The position numbers and the translations under genes were made by a program. A model generated the notes under the pieces. That model worked only from the letters and a program-made list of their open reading frames with translations. It was not told the DNA's origin and did not search any database. From a virus, in IMG/VR virus record IMGVR_UViG_3300007072_000002, positions 1-30,373 of that record: a DNA stretch of 30,373 nucleotides; one strand, given 5' to 3'. Shown one piece after another: positions 20,511 through 29,068 of this stretch (within the stretch, counting starts at the first letter, position 1; every line of letters starts with the position of its first letter).

Positions 20511-20912
20511 CTATACTAATGGCACTTTCACGTCCACTTCAAATCGGTAGCCGATTGTCTCAGCCCCGTTCCATTCCAGCCTGCCAAATGTGCGTCGCAC
20601 TTCAATCACACAACTTACTGAGCCTCCCAGAGTCGGATCGGCGATAAGTTGTTTCAAAAATGCGTCACGCATGCTCATCGCTTGTTCGATGGCTCTTGGC
20701 AATAGCTGCCTGCTCACGTGCAGCTCAGTATAGATGGTGGCCAAATCATCCCCAAAACTTGCCGAGCGGACTACCAATCTGCCCGACCGTTCGTAGCTGA
20801 CTGCAAATGGGAACACGTTGGCGCTTTCAGTTGGAGCGTTTGGTGCCGCCCGCATCCCGCTCAGGCTCATGGCTTTGGCCTGTAAATTTCCGATGGCATC
20901 ATTCAGGCTCAT
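20511..20912 (-). CDS. Putative tail terminator / head-tail joining protein
   Basis: A 133-residue protein with an alpha-beta mixture (FAVSYERSGRLVV, DDLATIYTELHVSR, AIEQAMSMRDAFLKQL, ETIGYRFEVDVKVPLV). Size, place between the connector gene and the tail tube, and the ATGA overlap with the connector gene suggest the tail terminator or a joining protein. The family could not be fixed by motif. Confidence 0.6.
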   Translation of the reverse strand: MSLNDAIGNLQAKAMSLSGMRAAPNAPTESANVFPFAVSYERSGRLVVRSASFGDDLATIYTELHVSRQLLPRAIEQAMSMRDAFLKQLIADPTLGGSVSCVIEVRRTFGRLEWNGAETIGYRFEVDVKVPLV

Positions 20913-21526
20913 AGCGTCACTCGCTGGTATTTCGGTATCTCAAGCAAGCTAGCAATATCCGGATCTAACTTGGTGTAGCGGATTTGCCCCAGTTCCACGT
21001 TTGCCAGTGTGTCTTGATACGCGCCCTGACCGCGCTTGAACCAACGCACGGTTTGAATGATTGTCACCTGTTTAATTTCATCCGGCGCAGAGACCGAAAA
21101 GCCAAACGTACCAATGATCTTCACTGCCCGACGATATGGTGGCCATATTGATTTTGATCCACGTGGATTAATGTCAATCCGCACATATGGTATCCCATCC
21201 AACAGCGCATTATCCGGCCATAGAAAATAGTCGCTAGCTGAGTAAAGGGTATAGCTTGACAAATCCCCGCTCTCTGCCACGCTTACCGAGGTAGGTGCTG
21301 CCGCTAGCTCGTCAATCCATAGTTCATCTGTGCCTGACCCCGTGTAATAACGCGTCTCATCGGTACTCACCGCAAACGCCCCCGGCTTGCGCTTGAGATG
21401 AGCGTCAATTGCCCGGCTAGCAGCAGTGATCAGCCGGTTGACAATCGCATCATACTCAGTATTCCAGAGACCGGTTTGCCCGTCGGTCAGTTGCTCTATG
21501 ATCTCAGCCAGTGTGCAATAAGTCAT
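20909..21526 (-). CDS. Head-tail connector (gp6-like) protein
   Basis: A 205-residue protein. Its helical start (MTYCTLAEIIEQLTD, then IVNRLITAASRAIDAHLKRK) is the gp6-like head-tail connector pattern, which forms a ring below the portal. The middle has TRYYTGSGTDELWIDELA and SVSVAES strands, common in this family. GAGGTGAATC precedes the ATG. It follows the intergenic gap that carries the 27-bp palindrome. Confidence 0.8.
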   Translation of the reverse strand: MTYCTLAEIIEQLTDGQTGLWNTEYDAIVNRLITAASRAIDAHLKRKPGAFAVSTDETRYYTGSGTDELWIDELAAAPTSVSVAESGDLSSYTLYSASDYFLWPDNALLDGIPYVRIDINPRGSKSIWPPYRRAVKIIGTFGFSVSAPDEIKQVTIIQTVRWFKRGQGAYQDTLANVELGQIRYTKLDPDIASLLEIPKYQRVTL

Positions 21527-21705
21527 GATTCACCTCTTCATGGGAACGGTTTTACGATCACCCGGCAAAACATGCCGCGTCTCCGTCCGCCGATGGTAGC
21601 GATGCAGGTCAAGTAATACTCAGTATTAATTGACAGTTTAGAACAATCCAAAGGCGGAGAGGGGGAACGCTCAGTAACGAGAACCCCCCCCCGCCCGCAA
21701 ATCTA
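21527..21705 (-). other. Non-coding gap between decoration and connector genes
   Basis: This 179-base gap interrupts an otherwise gapless late operon. It holds the 27-bp palindrome (21608-21634), a GCTCAGTA copy (21669-21676) and a run of nine C (21684-21692 on the plus strand). A minus-strand frame to a TGA at 21537-21539 encodes a stretch with INTEYYLTCIATIGGRRRGM but has no ATG except very late, only TTG codons without a ribosome-binding site. I regard it as a possible small or broken gene, not called. Confidence 0.5.
21608..21634. promoter_or_regulatory. 27-bp near-perfect palindrome centred on ACTCAGT (putative operator)
   Basis: The two 13-base arms around the central C at 21621 are complementary except at one position pair (GTCAAGTAATACT and AGTATTAATTGAC). 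The core AATACTCAGTATT is fully symmetric. This is the most symmetric relative of the GCTCAGTA word found across the genome and lies in the only sizeable gap of the head-tail gene series, so a dimeric DNA-binding protein is a natural reader. Confidence 0.6.
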
Positions 21706-22092
21706 TTAAGTCAGTCGTTTCTCAACCAGGAACAACCCGCAGAACTGGTAGGTTGGCGAGGTGCCAGTTGTGGTTGCCACCATCCGGATGTAGCGTTTCT
21801 TAGTCCGGAAGTGAATCTCCTGTTTGCTGTCCACAGTGGTCACTTGCGTGAACGCCGCGCCGGAAATGTCCGAGTACCCGGAACCGCCTCCGGTGTCGCT
21901 TTCCTGCACTTTGACATCCAGGGTCGGACTGGTGCCGGAGATCGCGTTCGCAGAGAGGATCGCTTTGATCTCCCGCCCGCCCGGGTTGACATAGCCCATC
22001 AGATCCATGTCGCTGCCGTTGATTGTGGTTGGCGTTGAAACGGCCTGCGCTTGCAGCGTTTCTAGCACTGCTAAGTTTCTCATGGTAGCCAT
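21706..22092 (-). CDS. Putative capsid decoration protein
   Basis: A 128-residue beta-rich protein directly after the capsid gene. The segments LDVKVQESD, SGYSDISGAAFTQV and FRTKKRYIRMVATTTGTSPTY match a small structural protein type commonly encoded next to HK97-fold capsids (V.VQES.......I.GA.F......KRY.R). It probably decorates the head. Its ribosome-binding site and first codons are the second copy of the 28-base initiation repeat, implying high expression. Confidence 0.6.
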   Translation of the reverse strand: MATMRNLAVLETLQAQAVSTPTTINGSDMDLMGYVNPGGREIKAILSANAISGTSPTLDVKVQESDTGGGSGYSDISGAAFTQVTTVDSKQEIHFRTKKRYIRMVATTTGTSPTYQFCGLFLVEKRLT

Positions 22093-22110
22093 TCTTGTTT
22101 TCTCCTTTTC
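22083..22110 (-). repeat. 28-bp translation-initiation repeat, late copy
   Basis: Identical to 9531-9558. It covers the ribosome-binding site GGAG, spacer, ATG and first codons of the putative decoration gene. See the early copy for comparison. Confidence 0.85.
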
Positions 22111-22165
22111 ATCATGATCTCGGAGGGGTGTATGGCTCTACACCCCCCTATCCAGAACTCCGATA

Positions 22166-23530
22166 TTACGATGTGCCTGCCTTCAGCACTTTCATCCGGT
22201 ACGGTTCAGCGCAGTATCCGCCGACGCGCTTGCGTCCCAAAAGCAGGGTCAGATTGGTTTCGGCGTAGATCTCGCTCAGTCGCTGCAGAGAGAACCCCAC
22301 CCGGTCGAGCACGATATACCCCGACAGGTCGCCAAACAGGATCGGGTAGGTGTTTGTCCCAATGTCCGGCATGAACTCATCCACCCTAACTGGCTTGCCC
22401 TTCACGCGCTCCGGCTCATCGCTTGCCAATCCTGCGTTCAGCAGGGTCTGCACGATGGGACGCTTCTGGGCATCCACCAGGTTCTCGACCTCTTTCAGAG
22501 TGCTTGAGTTCATCACCCAGGCCGCGTTTCTCCGATACTGAGCTGGCACCGCATAGTACAGGTTTAACAAGCGCTGGCCAGAATGACCATCGCCCGAGGT
22601 GGTGATCGCGGCGCTGGTGCCGGAGATCACGTACGCTGGTCCATTGGTATTCACTTCTGCCAGGATGCCCATGGGCTTGTTCACACCATTGCCGTTGAGG
22701 AAAACATCGTCCTCGCCCAGAGCGAATGCCTCTGCCATCAAATCTGAGGAGACGCCCAATACATCGAATGCCGCGTCCTCGATCAGATCGTTGGTGATCG
22801 GCATGCTCGCCATCGCCGTGTGCACCGGGATGGTGATCAACCCAAATACCGGGTCGGTCACACGATGTTCACTCGATGACGCCGGCTGCTCGCCGGTCCA
22901 CGTCAGACGCACACCAGAGGTGTACTTGTCATCCGTGGTGTAGTTCACCCGTGGCCATTTTGCCATATCCCGGCTGGTGGTTACCACTCGCGCCAAGCTG
23001 CGGATTGCCGCCAGGGTTGCTACTTTTTTGATCAGCTCTGCATGATAGTCCTCTGGCACCAAAAAGCCGCCGGCGCTGTCAACGCCTGCGGACAACGTCT
23101 TGCGGTCTGACGGACCCAGTTCACCAAATCCCTTACGCAGGTATCCCTCGAATGCCGGGGAGTACTCCTTTGCCTGCACCACAATTGGCACGTGATAACG
23201 CAGGGTTTTCACGCCCACGGGTGTGGCAATCTCCATCTGCCGCCATGCCTTCACATCCACTGCCGGCGCGCCTTCATCAGGACCGGCAGGACGCCAGCCC
23301 AGATGAGCTGCCTGTGGATCACCAGGCCCATTCAAAAACTGGTCACTATCAGCCAGGCGCTCCGCCAGGTTGATCTTGGCTTTGATCTCATCCGCCTGCC
23401 CAAGAATAGTATCGATCTGCCTCGCTGCCTCTTGGGTCATCTGCTCTTCTTTGCCCTTCCATTGCGCAGCCAGCGCCTGGGCTTCAGCGATCTTGGCTGC
23501 GTACGCTTTGCGTAACTGTTCTAGGTTCAT
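22166..23530 (-). CDS. Major capsid protein, HK97 fold
   Basis: A 454-residue capsid precursor. Residues 1-60 form a charged coiled coil (the delta, scaffold-like domain removed by the protease). The HK97 fold follows, with GVDSAGGFLVPEDYHAELIK near 150-170, SRDMAKWPRV, the central ITNDLIEDAAFDVLG stretch, GEDDVFLNGNG and a C-terminal part ending PYRMKVLKAGTS. GAGGTGAAAC lies before the ATG, and the gene is five bases after the protease stop. Confidence 0.93.
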   Translation of the reverse strand: MNLEQLRKAYAAKIAEAQALAAQWKGKEEQMTQEAARQIDTILGQADEIKAKINLAERLADSDQFLNGPGDPQAAHLGWRPAGPDEGAPAVDVKAWRQMEIATPVGVKTLRYHVPIVVQAKEYSPAFEGYLRKGFGELGPSDRKTLSAGVDSAGGFLVPEDYHAELIKKVATLAAIRSLARVVTTSRDMAKWPRVNYTTDDKYTSGVRLTWTGEQPASSSEHRVTDPVFGLITIPVHTAMASMPITNDLIEDAAFDVLGVSSDLMAEAFALGEDDVFLNGNGVNKPMGILAEVNTNGPAYVISGTSAAITTSGDGHSGQRLLNLYYAVPAQYRRNAAWVMNSSTLKEVENLVDAQKRPIVQTLLNAGLASDEPERVKGKPVRVDEFMPDIGTNTYPILFGDLSGYIVLDRVGFSLQRLSEIYAETNLTLLLGRKRVGGYCAEPYRMKVLKAGTS

Positions 23531-23534
23531 TGTT

Positions 23535-24635
23535 TCACCTCATGGTCAAAAATATAGGGTCTCTGGTTGCAATTGCCAGCCTTCGCAGTACCTGCCCAGT
23601 GAGTGCCCGACTTTTTTCATCGTCAGGCGGCTCGGCTGCTAACAGGATCTCCTCCAGCACTTCCAGTGCGTTCTTCAAGCGCTCCAGGTTGCGGGCGCTC
23701 AGCACTCGGCCTTCTTTCAATTCTGGCAGCATCAGCCGCGATAAATACGACCAGCGCACCAGTTTCATTTCCGGGGGGACTTTATCGAATTGCTCATAAT
23801 GCCGCGCGAGGTGCTTGTAAACCGCCTCTACATCACCCTCGGGGATATCTACCCCGCCTCGTGCTCCCATCAATGCCCCCATGGCTGCCGCACAGCCCCG
23901 CCATACTACCTTGCCTACCCCGGTTTTCTCCGCTTTGTGATGTGGCAACTTGCAGTCAGTAAACTTTTCAGGCGGCATAGAGACCACCCACGCATAATGC
24001 GCCGCGATGCGCCGCCTTTCGGATTCTGATAGGTCATCCCAGGATTGCTCAGTAAAATCGGTTAGGCGCGGCGCTGACCATTCTTCACCCTCGTCGGCAA
24101 TGCCCGTGTCCTTATAAGGCACTGCCGCCTTGCTCGCGATAGTGGCATTGTTCGCTCCCCAGTTCACGTCCGATGTGTCCCAGATACGCACCTCGCGCAG
24201 ATTGCGCACCATGAGTTTACGGTCATCATACTCAATTTCCGCGAAGTCATACTTCACCGGGTCATAGCCAATGCTCATCTCTGAAATTGCGCCCGTCCGG
24301 ATCCCCTCCAGGATTTCATCGCCGCGCGGCGTGCGTAGGTATTCGCGCACTACTATCAGCCCGCCAGTAGCATCCGGGTATTCTTTTTTGACCTCATCCG
24401 GCAGCTCCGCCGTGTCAACCTCTCTCAGCTCTCGCACCGCTGCCACCGGCGGTTGCATCATATCGTGCTGCCATAAGTGGCGTACCCTGCCGGCGTTCTC
24501 TTTTATGGTCTTCTTGAAAGCGCCTCTGTGGATGATATCCCAATAAGTATCCACGTTCTCGGTGATCGCTGCCAGCCCGGTCACGGTGCGATCCTGGATG
24601 TCGTTTACCTGTGTCTGAATAGATTTGTATTCCAT
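23535..24635 (-). CDS. HK97-type prohead protease
   Basis: A 366-residue serine protease that matures the capsid. The U9/S78-type catalytic features are seen: His57 in LWQHDMMQPP and Ser121 in EMSIGY, within an N-terminal domain of about 190 residues. The C-terminal 170 residues (with CKLPHHKAEKTG and VWRGCAAAMGALMGARGG near 240-270) are an extension found in some phage proteases, of unknown purpose. GAGGCGACA precedes the ATG. Confidence 0.9.
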   Translation of the reverse strand: MEYKSIQTQVNDIQDRTVTGLAAITENVDTYWDIIHRGAFKKTIKENAGRVRHLWQHDMMQPPVAAVRELREVDTAELPDEVKKEYPDATGGLIVVREYLRTPRGDEILEGIRTGAISEMSIGYDPVKYDFAEIEYDDRKLMVRNLREVRIWDTSDVNWGANNATIASKAAVPYKDTGIADEGEEWSAPRLTDFTEQSWDDLSESERRRIAAHYAWVVSMPPEKFTDCKLPHHKAEKTGVGKVVWRGCAAAMGALMGARGGVDIPEGDVEAVYKHLARHYEQFDKVPPEMKLVRWSYLSRLMLPELKEGRVLSARNLERLKNALEVLEEILLAAEPPDDEKSRALTGQVLRRLAIATRDPIFLTMR

Positions 24636-24642
24636 TGTCGCC

Positions 24643-25050
24643 TCACTTGATCAGATCATGCACTGCCTGTTCGTAGATCTTGACAATCACATCCTTCGCT
24701 TTCATTACTACTCCCTGAAGTGTCCACCAGCGCCCTTTGTGCATCCACGCCTGCGGTCCACGCTTGCCAACCGCCTGGTCGCTGATCACCCACGGGGCGT
24801 AAACGATTGGGGTGCCGATCACCCCAACGATCGTGCTGCCAAGCTCTCTTACCTCAGTTGATATACTGGCACCCATTTTTTCCGTTCGCCGATACGTGCT
24901 CAACGGTGGCGGAGGTGGATACGGCGGCACTTCCGAATGCACGTATAGAATCGCCCTACGCGTTGCCTGGACGAGTGCCGGTTTTATTTCTGTTCCTATC
25001 CGCCCCAGCTCCTTACTCAGCTTATCCATGCCCTTGATTTCAAGTTTCAT
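24643..25050 (-). CDS. HK97 gp10-like head-tail protein
   Basis: A 135-residue protein: MKLEIKGMDKLSKELGRIGT, then a long helix, HSEVPPYPPPPP, STYRRTEKMGASI and the IVGVIGTPIVYAPWV strands ending in WW..... These are typical of the HK97 gp10 family of tail-completion proteins. Its place before the protease is unusual, since gp10 genes normally follow the connector. It overlaps the MuF gene stop (ATGA). Confidence 0.8.
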   Translation of the reverse strand: MKLEIKGMDKLSKELGRIGTEIKPALVQATRRAILYVHSEVPPYPPPPPLSTYRRTEKMGASISTEVRELGSTIVGVIGTPIVYAPWVISDQAVGKRGPQAWMHKGRWWTLQGVVMKAKDVIVKIYEQAVHDLIK

Positions 25051-26243
25051 GCTTGACTTTGCCCATCGTTTTTGGTATCATAAAAGTGGTTCTGGGGTAG
25101 GATGTCGTCTCCTACATCCTCGAGAGAGGTCAAGATGCCGACGTGACGCACGGTGGACGGGACCATAAGCCGGGTTTTCCCGGCTTTTTTCGTGCCGATC
25201 CAGCGCTGCCTGAGCTGTCCACTCTCATCATATAAATATCTCTCACCCGCTCGGAATATGTTGTAAATCGCATGCAGTTGATTGCTCCGCCTGGAGTCTC
25301 TCAATTGAATAACTACCACAAGATAGGGTGGCTCTCCCTCTCTATGCGCCACAGATACAACGTGCGCCATCGTCAAGCCGCTTTTCAGCGAGCGAGGTGT
25401 CATTTCAATAAAATCGGGTCGCTCAATGGCTTTCCTCACCATTGATAGACGAGTATTGATCCAGCGAAAGTCTTCAGGATGTTCTCGCGCAATATACCGT
25501 ACCTGTCCAGGCAAAACCCGCACATCATTTACCTGAAATGCTTCTCCCTTCAAATCAGGCAAAATATCCCCATACTGAAACGAGTTGACTCCCAGCTCGT
25601 ATGCTTTGTCTTCTTTAGGATTAAATGCCGGAATCGTTAACACCACCGGCTGTAAATAACACCTGCACCGCACATGCGCTGGCGGCGCGCTTATCCCATC
25701 AAATCCAGTCTCGTCATCCAGGGCAACTTCCATACCGTCTAATGGCGCGCATATCTCACACACCAGCTCATCTTCGCCGGTCATCCACCGTTTGCCTTCG
25801 ACTATCCCGCTTTCTCGCCAAGTCGCCAGATTGCCCTCAGCAAATGCCCGCGTTGTCTCAGTAACGCCTATCATCTCCGCCCGCACCGGTCCCCACATTG
25901 GCTCCAGCTTTTTGAGCAACACAGGCAATGGCTCACCGCTCCCGATCCACTCACTTAACTCCTGCTGCAAAAAATTCTTGCTGGTCTCTGTAATGCCCTT
26001 CACCAAGTCATAAGTGTATTCTTCCGCCCATTTTTTCACCGCCTCATTCACCAGCCGCCAGTCAACGCCAATACCGATCTCTTCCAAATCTGTTAGCGCC
26101 GACTTTGCGCCCTCTACTGCTGCTTTGCCAATCAACGGCGTTAGCAGCTCAAACAAACGCTCCCGTTCGTCCTCCCAAAACGATGTGTCCGGGAAACGTT
26201 TCGTGTTCACACCAAACAATAACTCAGCAACGCTAAGCGCCAT
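25047..26243 (-). CDS. MuF-like minor head protein with C-terminal toxin-like nuclease domain
   Basis: A 398-residue protein. Residues 1-200 resemble the phage Mu gpF/SPP1 gp7 minor head family, ending in the metal-type signature DELVCEICAPLDG (Cys162, Cys165) and PPAHVRCRC (His190, Cys193, Cys195). Residues 235-398 form an added domain with YIAREHPEDF (His255), a KAIERPDFI segment, HVVSVAHREG and LVVVIQLRD strands, and HVGIL near the end. This pattern resembles the PBECR (Barnase/EndoU/ColicinE5/RelE-like) family attached to MuF proteins, probably injected with the DNA. No immunity gene is recognised nearby. It overlaps the portal stop by 11 bases. Confidence 0.8.
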   Translation of the reverse strand: MALSVAELLFGVNTKRFPDTSFWEDERERLFELLTPLIGKAAVEGAKSALTDLEEIGIGVDWRLVNEAVKKWAEEYTYDLVKGITETSKNFLQQELSEWIGSGEPLPVLLKKLEPMWGPVRAEMIGVTETTRAFAEGNLATWRESGIVEGKRWMTGEDELVCEICAPLDGMEVALDDETGFDGISAPPAHVRCRCYLQPVVLTIPAFNPKEDKAYELGVNSFQYGDILPDLKGEAFQVNDVRVLPGQVRYIAREHPEDFRWINTRLSMVRKAIERPDFIEMTPRSLKSGLTMAHVVSVAHREGEPPYLVVVIQLRDSRRSNQLHAIYNIFRAGERYLYDESGQLRQRWIGTKKAGKTRLMVPSTVRHVGILTSLEDVGDDILPQNHFYDTKNDGQSQA

Positions 26244-27573
26244 CCGCCAGTTCCTTTTTGATTCGTTTGTATTGACCGGTCAAGTAGCCATCCATCGCCT
26301 CGGTGATATCACTCTCTGCAGACCGCCGGCTTTTATACTCAGTCTTACCGTTACTCTTTGCAGACTGCTTGATAGGCACTTCGACAACGGCCATCCCGCG
26401 CAGATACACATTGCCTGCTTTGCCCTTGTCTGGCAATCCAACTTCATCGCAGAATTCGTTCACTGTGATCGCGCCAGCTTTGAGCGCTTCAGTCGCCCGG
26501 GTCCAGCGCATATTGCGCTCTTCTTGTAATGCGTTCACCCGACTGAAGTCCCATTCTATGCTGATATCATCGCCGAATTCTGTTGCGAGTTGATTGATAA
26601 TGACATCCAGGAAGTTAGCGTATAGCGGGATAAGGCTGTCTTCCCACCATGCCCGCCGCGCCTCACCGTAATTTGAGTACGTCGCCCGGTCTAATCCAAT
26701 CTTCGCGCCAACCAGAATTGGCGGTATGTCCATCACCATGCAAATGCGCGCTTCGCTGCGTGCATCTAATTCGCCGAAGCCCATCTCGGCAAACGATAGA
26801 CCGATCCTCTGATACTCAGCGTCCGAGTCCAACACAGCCGGTTCTAGCCAGTGCTCGAATCCGCCGTATCTCTCTCTCCATCGCCGCCGAATGTCAGCTA
26901 CCTGGGTGTCTTGTAGCTTCTGCACGGTTTTTAACAACCCAGGCGGCGCGCCGCCTTTCTCGAAAAACAATCGCACATAATCCGTCACCGCGTTATCCAC
27001 ATCTCCTACCCGGGCTGCTACTGCCACAGGCGGCCAGCCATTGTAGAAATTGATCGGATCAAATAGCTTGAAATCCAACACATCCTCAGGCAGCAACGTT
27101 TGCGGCGACATTCCCGGCGGTGCATATTCGTACCCGCCAATCATAGATTGCGAGCTAGCTAGTGGTTTTACCCAATCTGGGCGCAACGGCCAAAGCTGCA
27201 CCACCTGCCCTGCCCGGCTACGTACTTTTTCAAAGATCGCCCTGCCAGCTAATTTTTGATAAATAATCACCGCTGACCAAAAGTCATATTCACTCATAAA
27301 CGGGTTCGGCTTCTGAATAAGACTTTTAAGTGGGTGTTCTGGTAATTCATTCCCATCGCGCCGCGAATAAACCTTTAGCTCCACTTGAGATGCCGTATTG
27401 GCTGCCTTATTGATACACGAAAATATCAGCTCGTTCTTGCGCCATCCATGACGCACCATGCTTTCGAAGTTAATCTCCGAATAGCTCGGCTGTCCCTCTT
27501 TCCAAGTTTCAACCAAAGTTGCCAATGCCTTCTCACGCCTGCCGGTCAGCCTATCCAAAAATCGCCTAAACAT
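26233..27573 (-). CDS. Portal protein
   Basis: A 446-residue portal of the HK97 family. Recognisable blocks are HGWRKNELIFSCINKAANTA near residue 45, NPFMSEYDFW, the RPDWVKPLAS segment, FFEKGGAPPGLL and MDIPPILVGAKIGLDRATYSNYGEARRAW (shown in part, about 310-340). The start at MFRRFLDR is set by a GGGG site seven to eight bases upstream and an 8-base overlap with terminase. The C-terminal tail is charged. Confidence 0.93.
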   Translation of the reverse strand: MFRRFLDRLTGRREKALATLVETWKEGQPSYSEINFESMVRHGWRKNELIFSCINKAANTASQVELKVYSRRDGNELPEHPLKSLIQKPNPFMSEYDFWSAVIIYQKLAGRAIFEKVRSRAGQVVQLWPLRPDWVKPLASSQSMIGGYEYAPPGMSPQTLLPEDVLDFKLFDPINFYNGWPPVAVAARVGDVDNAVTDYVRLFFEKGGAPPGLLKTVQKLQDTQVADIRRRWRERYGGFEHWLEPAVLDSDAEYQRIGLSFAEMGFGELDARSEARICMVMDIPPILVGAKIGLDRATYSNYGEARRAWWEDSLIPLYANFLDVIINQLATEFGDDISIEWDFSRVNALQEERNMRWTRATEALKAGAITVNEFCDEVGLPDKGKAGNVYLRGMAVVEVPIKQSAKSNGKTEYKSRRSAESDITEAMDGYLTGQYKRIKKELADGA

Positions 27574-29068
27574 GGATACCCCCCATCGCTGACCCATTCC
27601 GCAGATCGTTCCAGCTCCAAAATGCTGCATCAACCAGGTCAAATGGTTTAGTCAACGGGAACCGCCTGAGCGCACGCTCTAAAATCAGATGTGTTCCATT
27701 TACATGCACAATTTTGCCCCGCTCATAGTCTGCCAGCATTTGCAGATTGCGCTCCACCTTGGGGCCATAGCCAGCCCCTGCTTTGTCCCATACCATTAGC
27801 GGCAACCAGGTCAGCTCGGGACGATCCTGCCGGATCTGCTCACACACCCGGTAATATACACTCTGCCAGGTATCCCCGCCCTGGTCAGTCTCAATCCCCA
27901 CGTGATCGAACTGCAACTCGACTGCCTTGAGAATTGCCCTCTTTAGCGCGTCCTCCGGGCTGGTCACCTGCTCCCACGAGAACAAACGATAGATGATCCC
28001 ATCTTCGCCCAATCCATCCGCCTGAATCCCTTGGCTGTCGCTCTGGTCAGTGCTGGTTACTGCCGGATCAACCCACACACAACCCCGTATGAGCACAGGC
28101 AGATCACTCCACTCACAATGCTGAAACTCAATATGATCCCAGATCCCACCTGGCGGTACATCTACCTCGTGCTGCGCCTCTTGCAGAAACGATGTCAATC
28201 CCCAGGTTGTCATCTGTCCCTGGCATATTTCGAGATTCTGCCCTTCCCAAGTCGCCTTGCCAGCCGTAATCACAAACTGCCCACCTCGCTGCTCATACTC
28301 TAATCCTTCCACCGCCGGATACGGTCCGCTGACAATCCGATCAGCGAGCATCTCTGCCCGCCCGTCAACCAGCTGCGCCGCGATGCTGTTGGGGTGTATG
28401 AGGTTTTGAATAAACAGCACTGCACAATCCACACTGCCGGCAGGCAGAAGCGAGGTTGATATTGTTTCGACTTTCTTGCGAGTCGTTGCCAGGCTATCAA
28501 AACGCTCGTCCACGTCATCGAAAATGATCAGGTCTGGGCGCTGGTGCTCCACCTTTGCGCCACGGCTGCCCACATCCAAGCCCAGAGCATCTATCGTCAA
28601 TCCGCTGGCGGTCCGCAGTCGCTCCCGCCGCCAGCCTTTCGACGCCCCATACTTGCCAATCTTGCGTGATGCCAGGAGCGGGTGATAACGTTCCAATTGC
28701 TTGCTTTCCAACATTGCCCCAATAGTCTCTACGTGCTTGTCGGCCTTCTCCTGAGTGGCAGAGACATACCAGATGTATTTGCGGCTTCCTTTAGCTCCCA
28801 CTCGCACACAAGCCAGCTCAGCACTGGATGATTTTGCTCCACCTCTCGGCCAGATTGCCACCAGTGGGCACGGACGCACACCACGCTGTATTCCCTCTAC
28901 CCACTCCCAAAACAACACGTGTCTATCGGCAAATGGCGCGCTGATATACGCCGGGTAGATAGCTTTCAGCCAACCCTGCCAGCTCTCTGGCGCCAACAGG
29001 GTCTTAGTCCCCAGGCGTTTCCTGCGCTCCAGCTCCGCCAACGCTCTGACCTGCACTTGCGAGTACAT
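27566..29068 (-). CDS. terL: Terminase large subunit
   Basis: A 500-residue packaging motor. The ATPase has a Walker A-like IWPRGGAKSSS (about 72-82; the usual G-K-S replaced by G-A-K-S-S) and Walker B LIIFDDVDE (180-188). The nuclease part has VWVDPAVTS (Asp334), IETDQGGDTW (391-401) and a late FDLVDAAFW. The start at MYSQVQVRAL (29068) is chosen for GGAGG nine bases upstream; the longer frame (29113) overlaps the small subunit gene needlessly. Which class (headful or site-specific) is not evident. Confidence 0.93.
   Translation of the reverse strand: MYSQVQVRALAELERRKRLGTKTLLAPESWQGWLKAIYPAYISAPFADRHVLFWEWVEGIQRGVRPCPLVAIWPRGGAKSSSAELACVRVGAKGSRKYIWYVSATQEKADKHVETIGAMLESKQLERYHPLLASRKIGKYGASKGWRRERLRTASGLTIDALGLDVGSRGAKVEHQRPDLIIFDDVDERFDSLATTRKKVETISTSLLPAGSVDCAVLFIQNLIHPNSIAAQLVDGRAEMLADRIVSGPYPAVEGLEYEQRGGQFVITAGKATWEGQNLEICQGQMTTWGLTSFLQEAQHEVDVPPGGIWDHIEFQHCEWSDLPVLIRGCVWVDPAVTSTDQSDSQGIQADGLGEDGIIYRLFSWEQVTSPEDALKRAILKAVELQFDHVGIETDQGGDTWQSVYYRVCEQIRQDRPELTWLPLMVWDKAGAGYGPKVERNLQMLADYERGKIVHVNGTHLILERALRRFPLTKPFDLVDAAFWSWNDLRNGSAMGGIHV

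Noticed and set aside
6049-26820. A second repeated word, (A)TACTCAG, at about ten plus-strand places (6049, 10451, 10658, 16161, 18859, 26336, 26813 and others).
   Set aside because: Nearly all read in one frame as codons for (T/A)-E-Y (GAG TAT) on the coding strand, so codon context can explain them. Only the GCTCAGTA class varies in frame.
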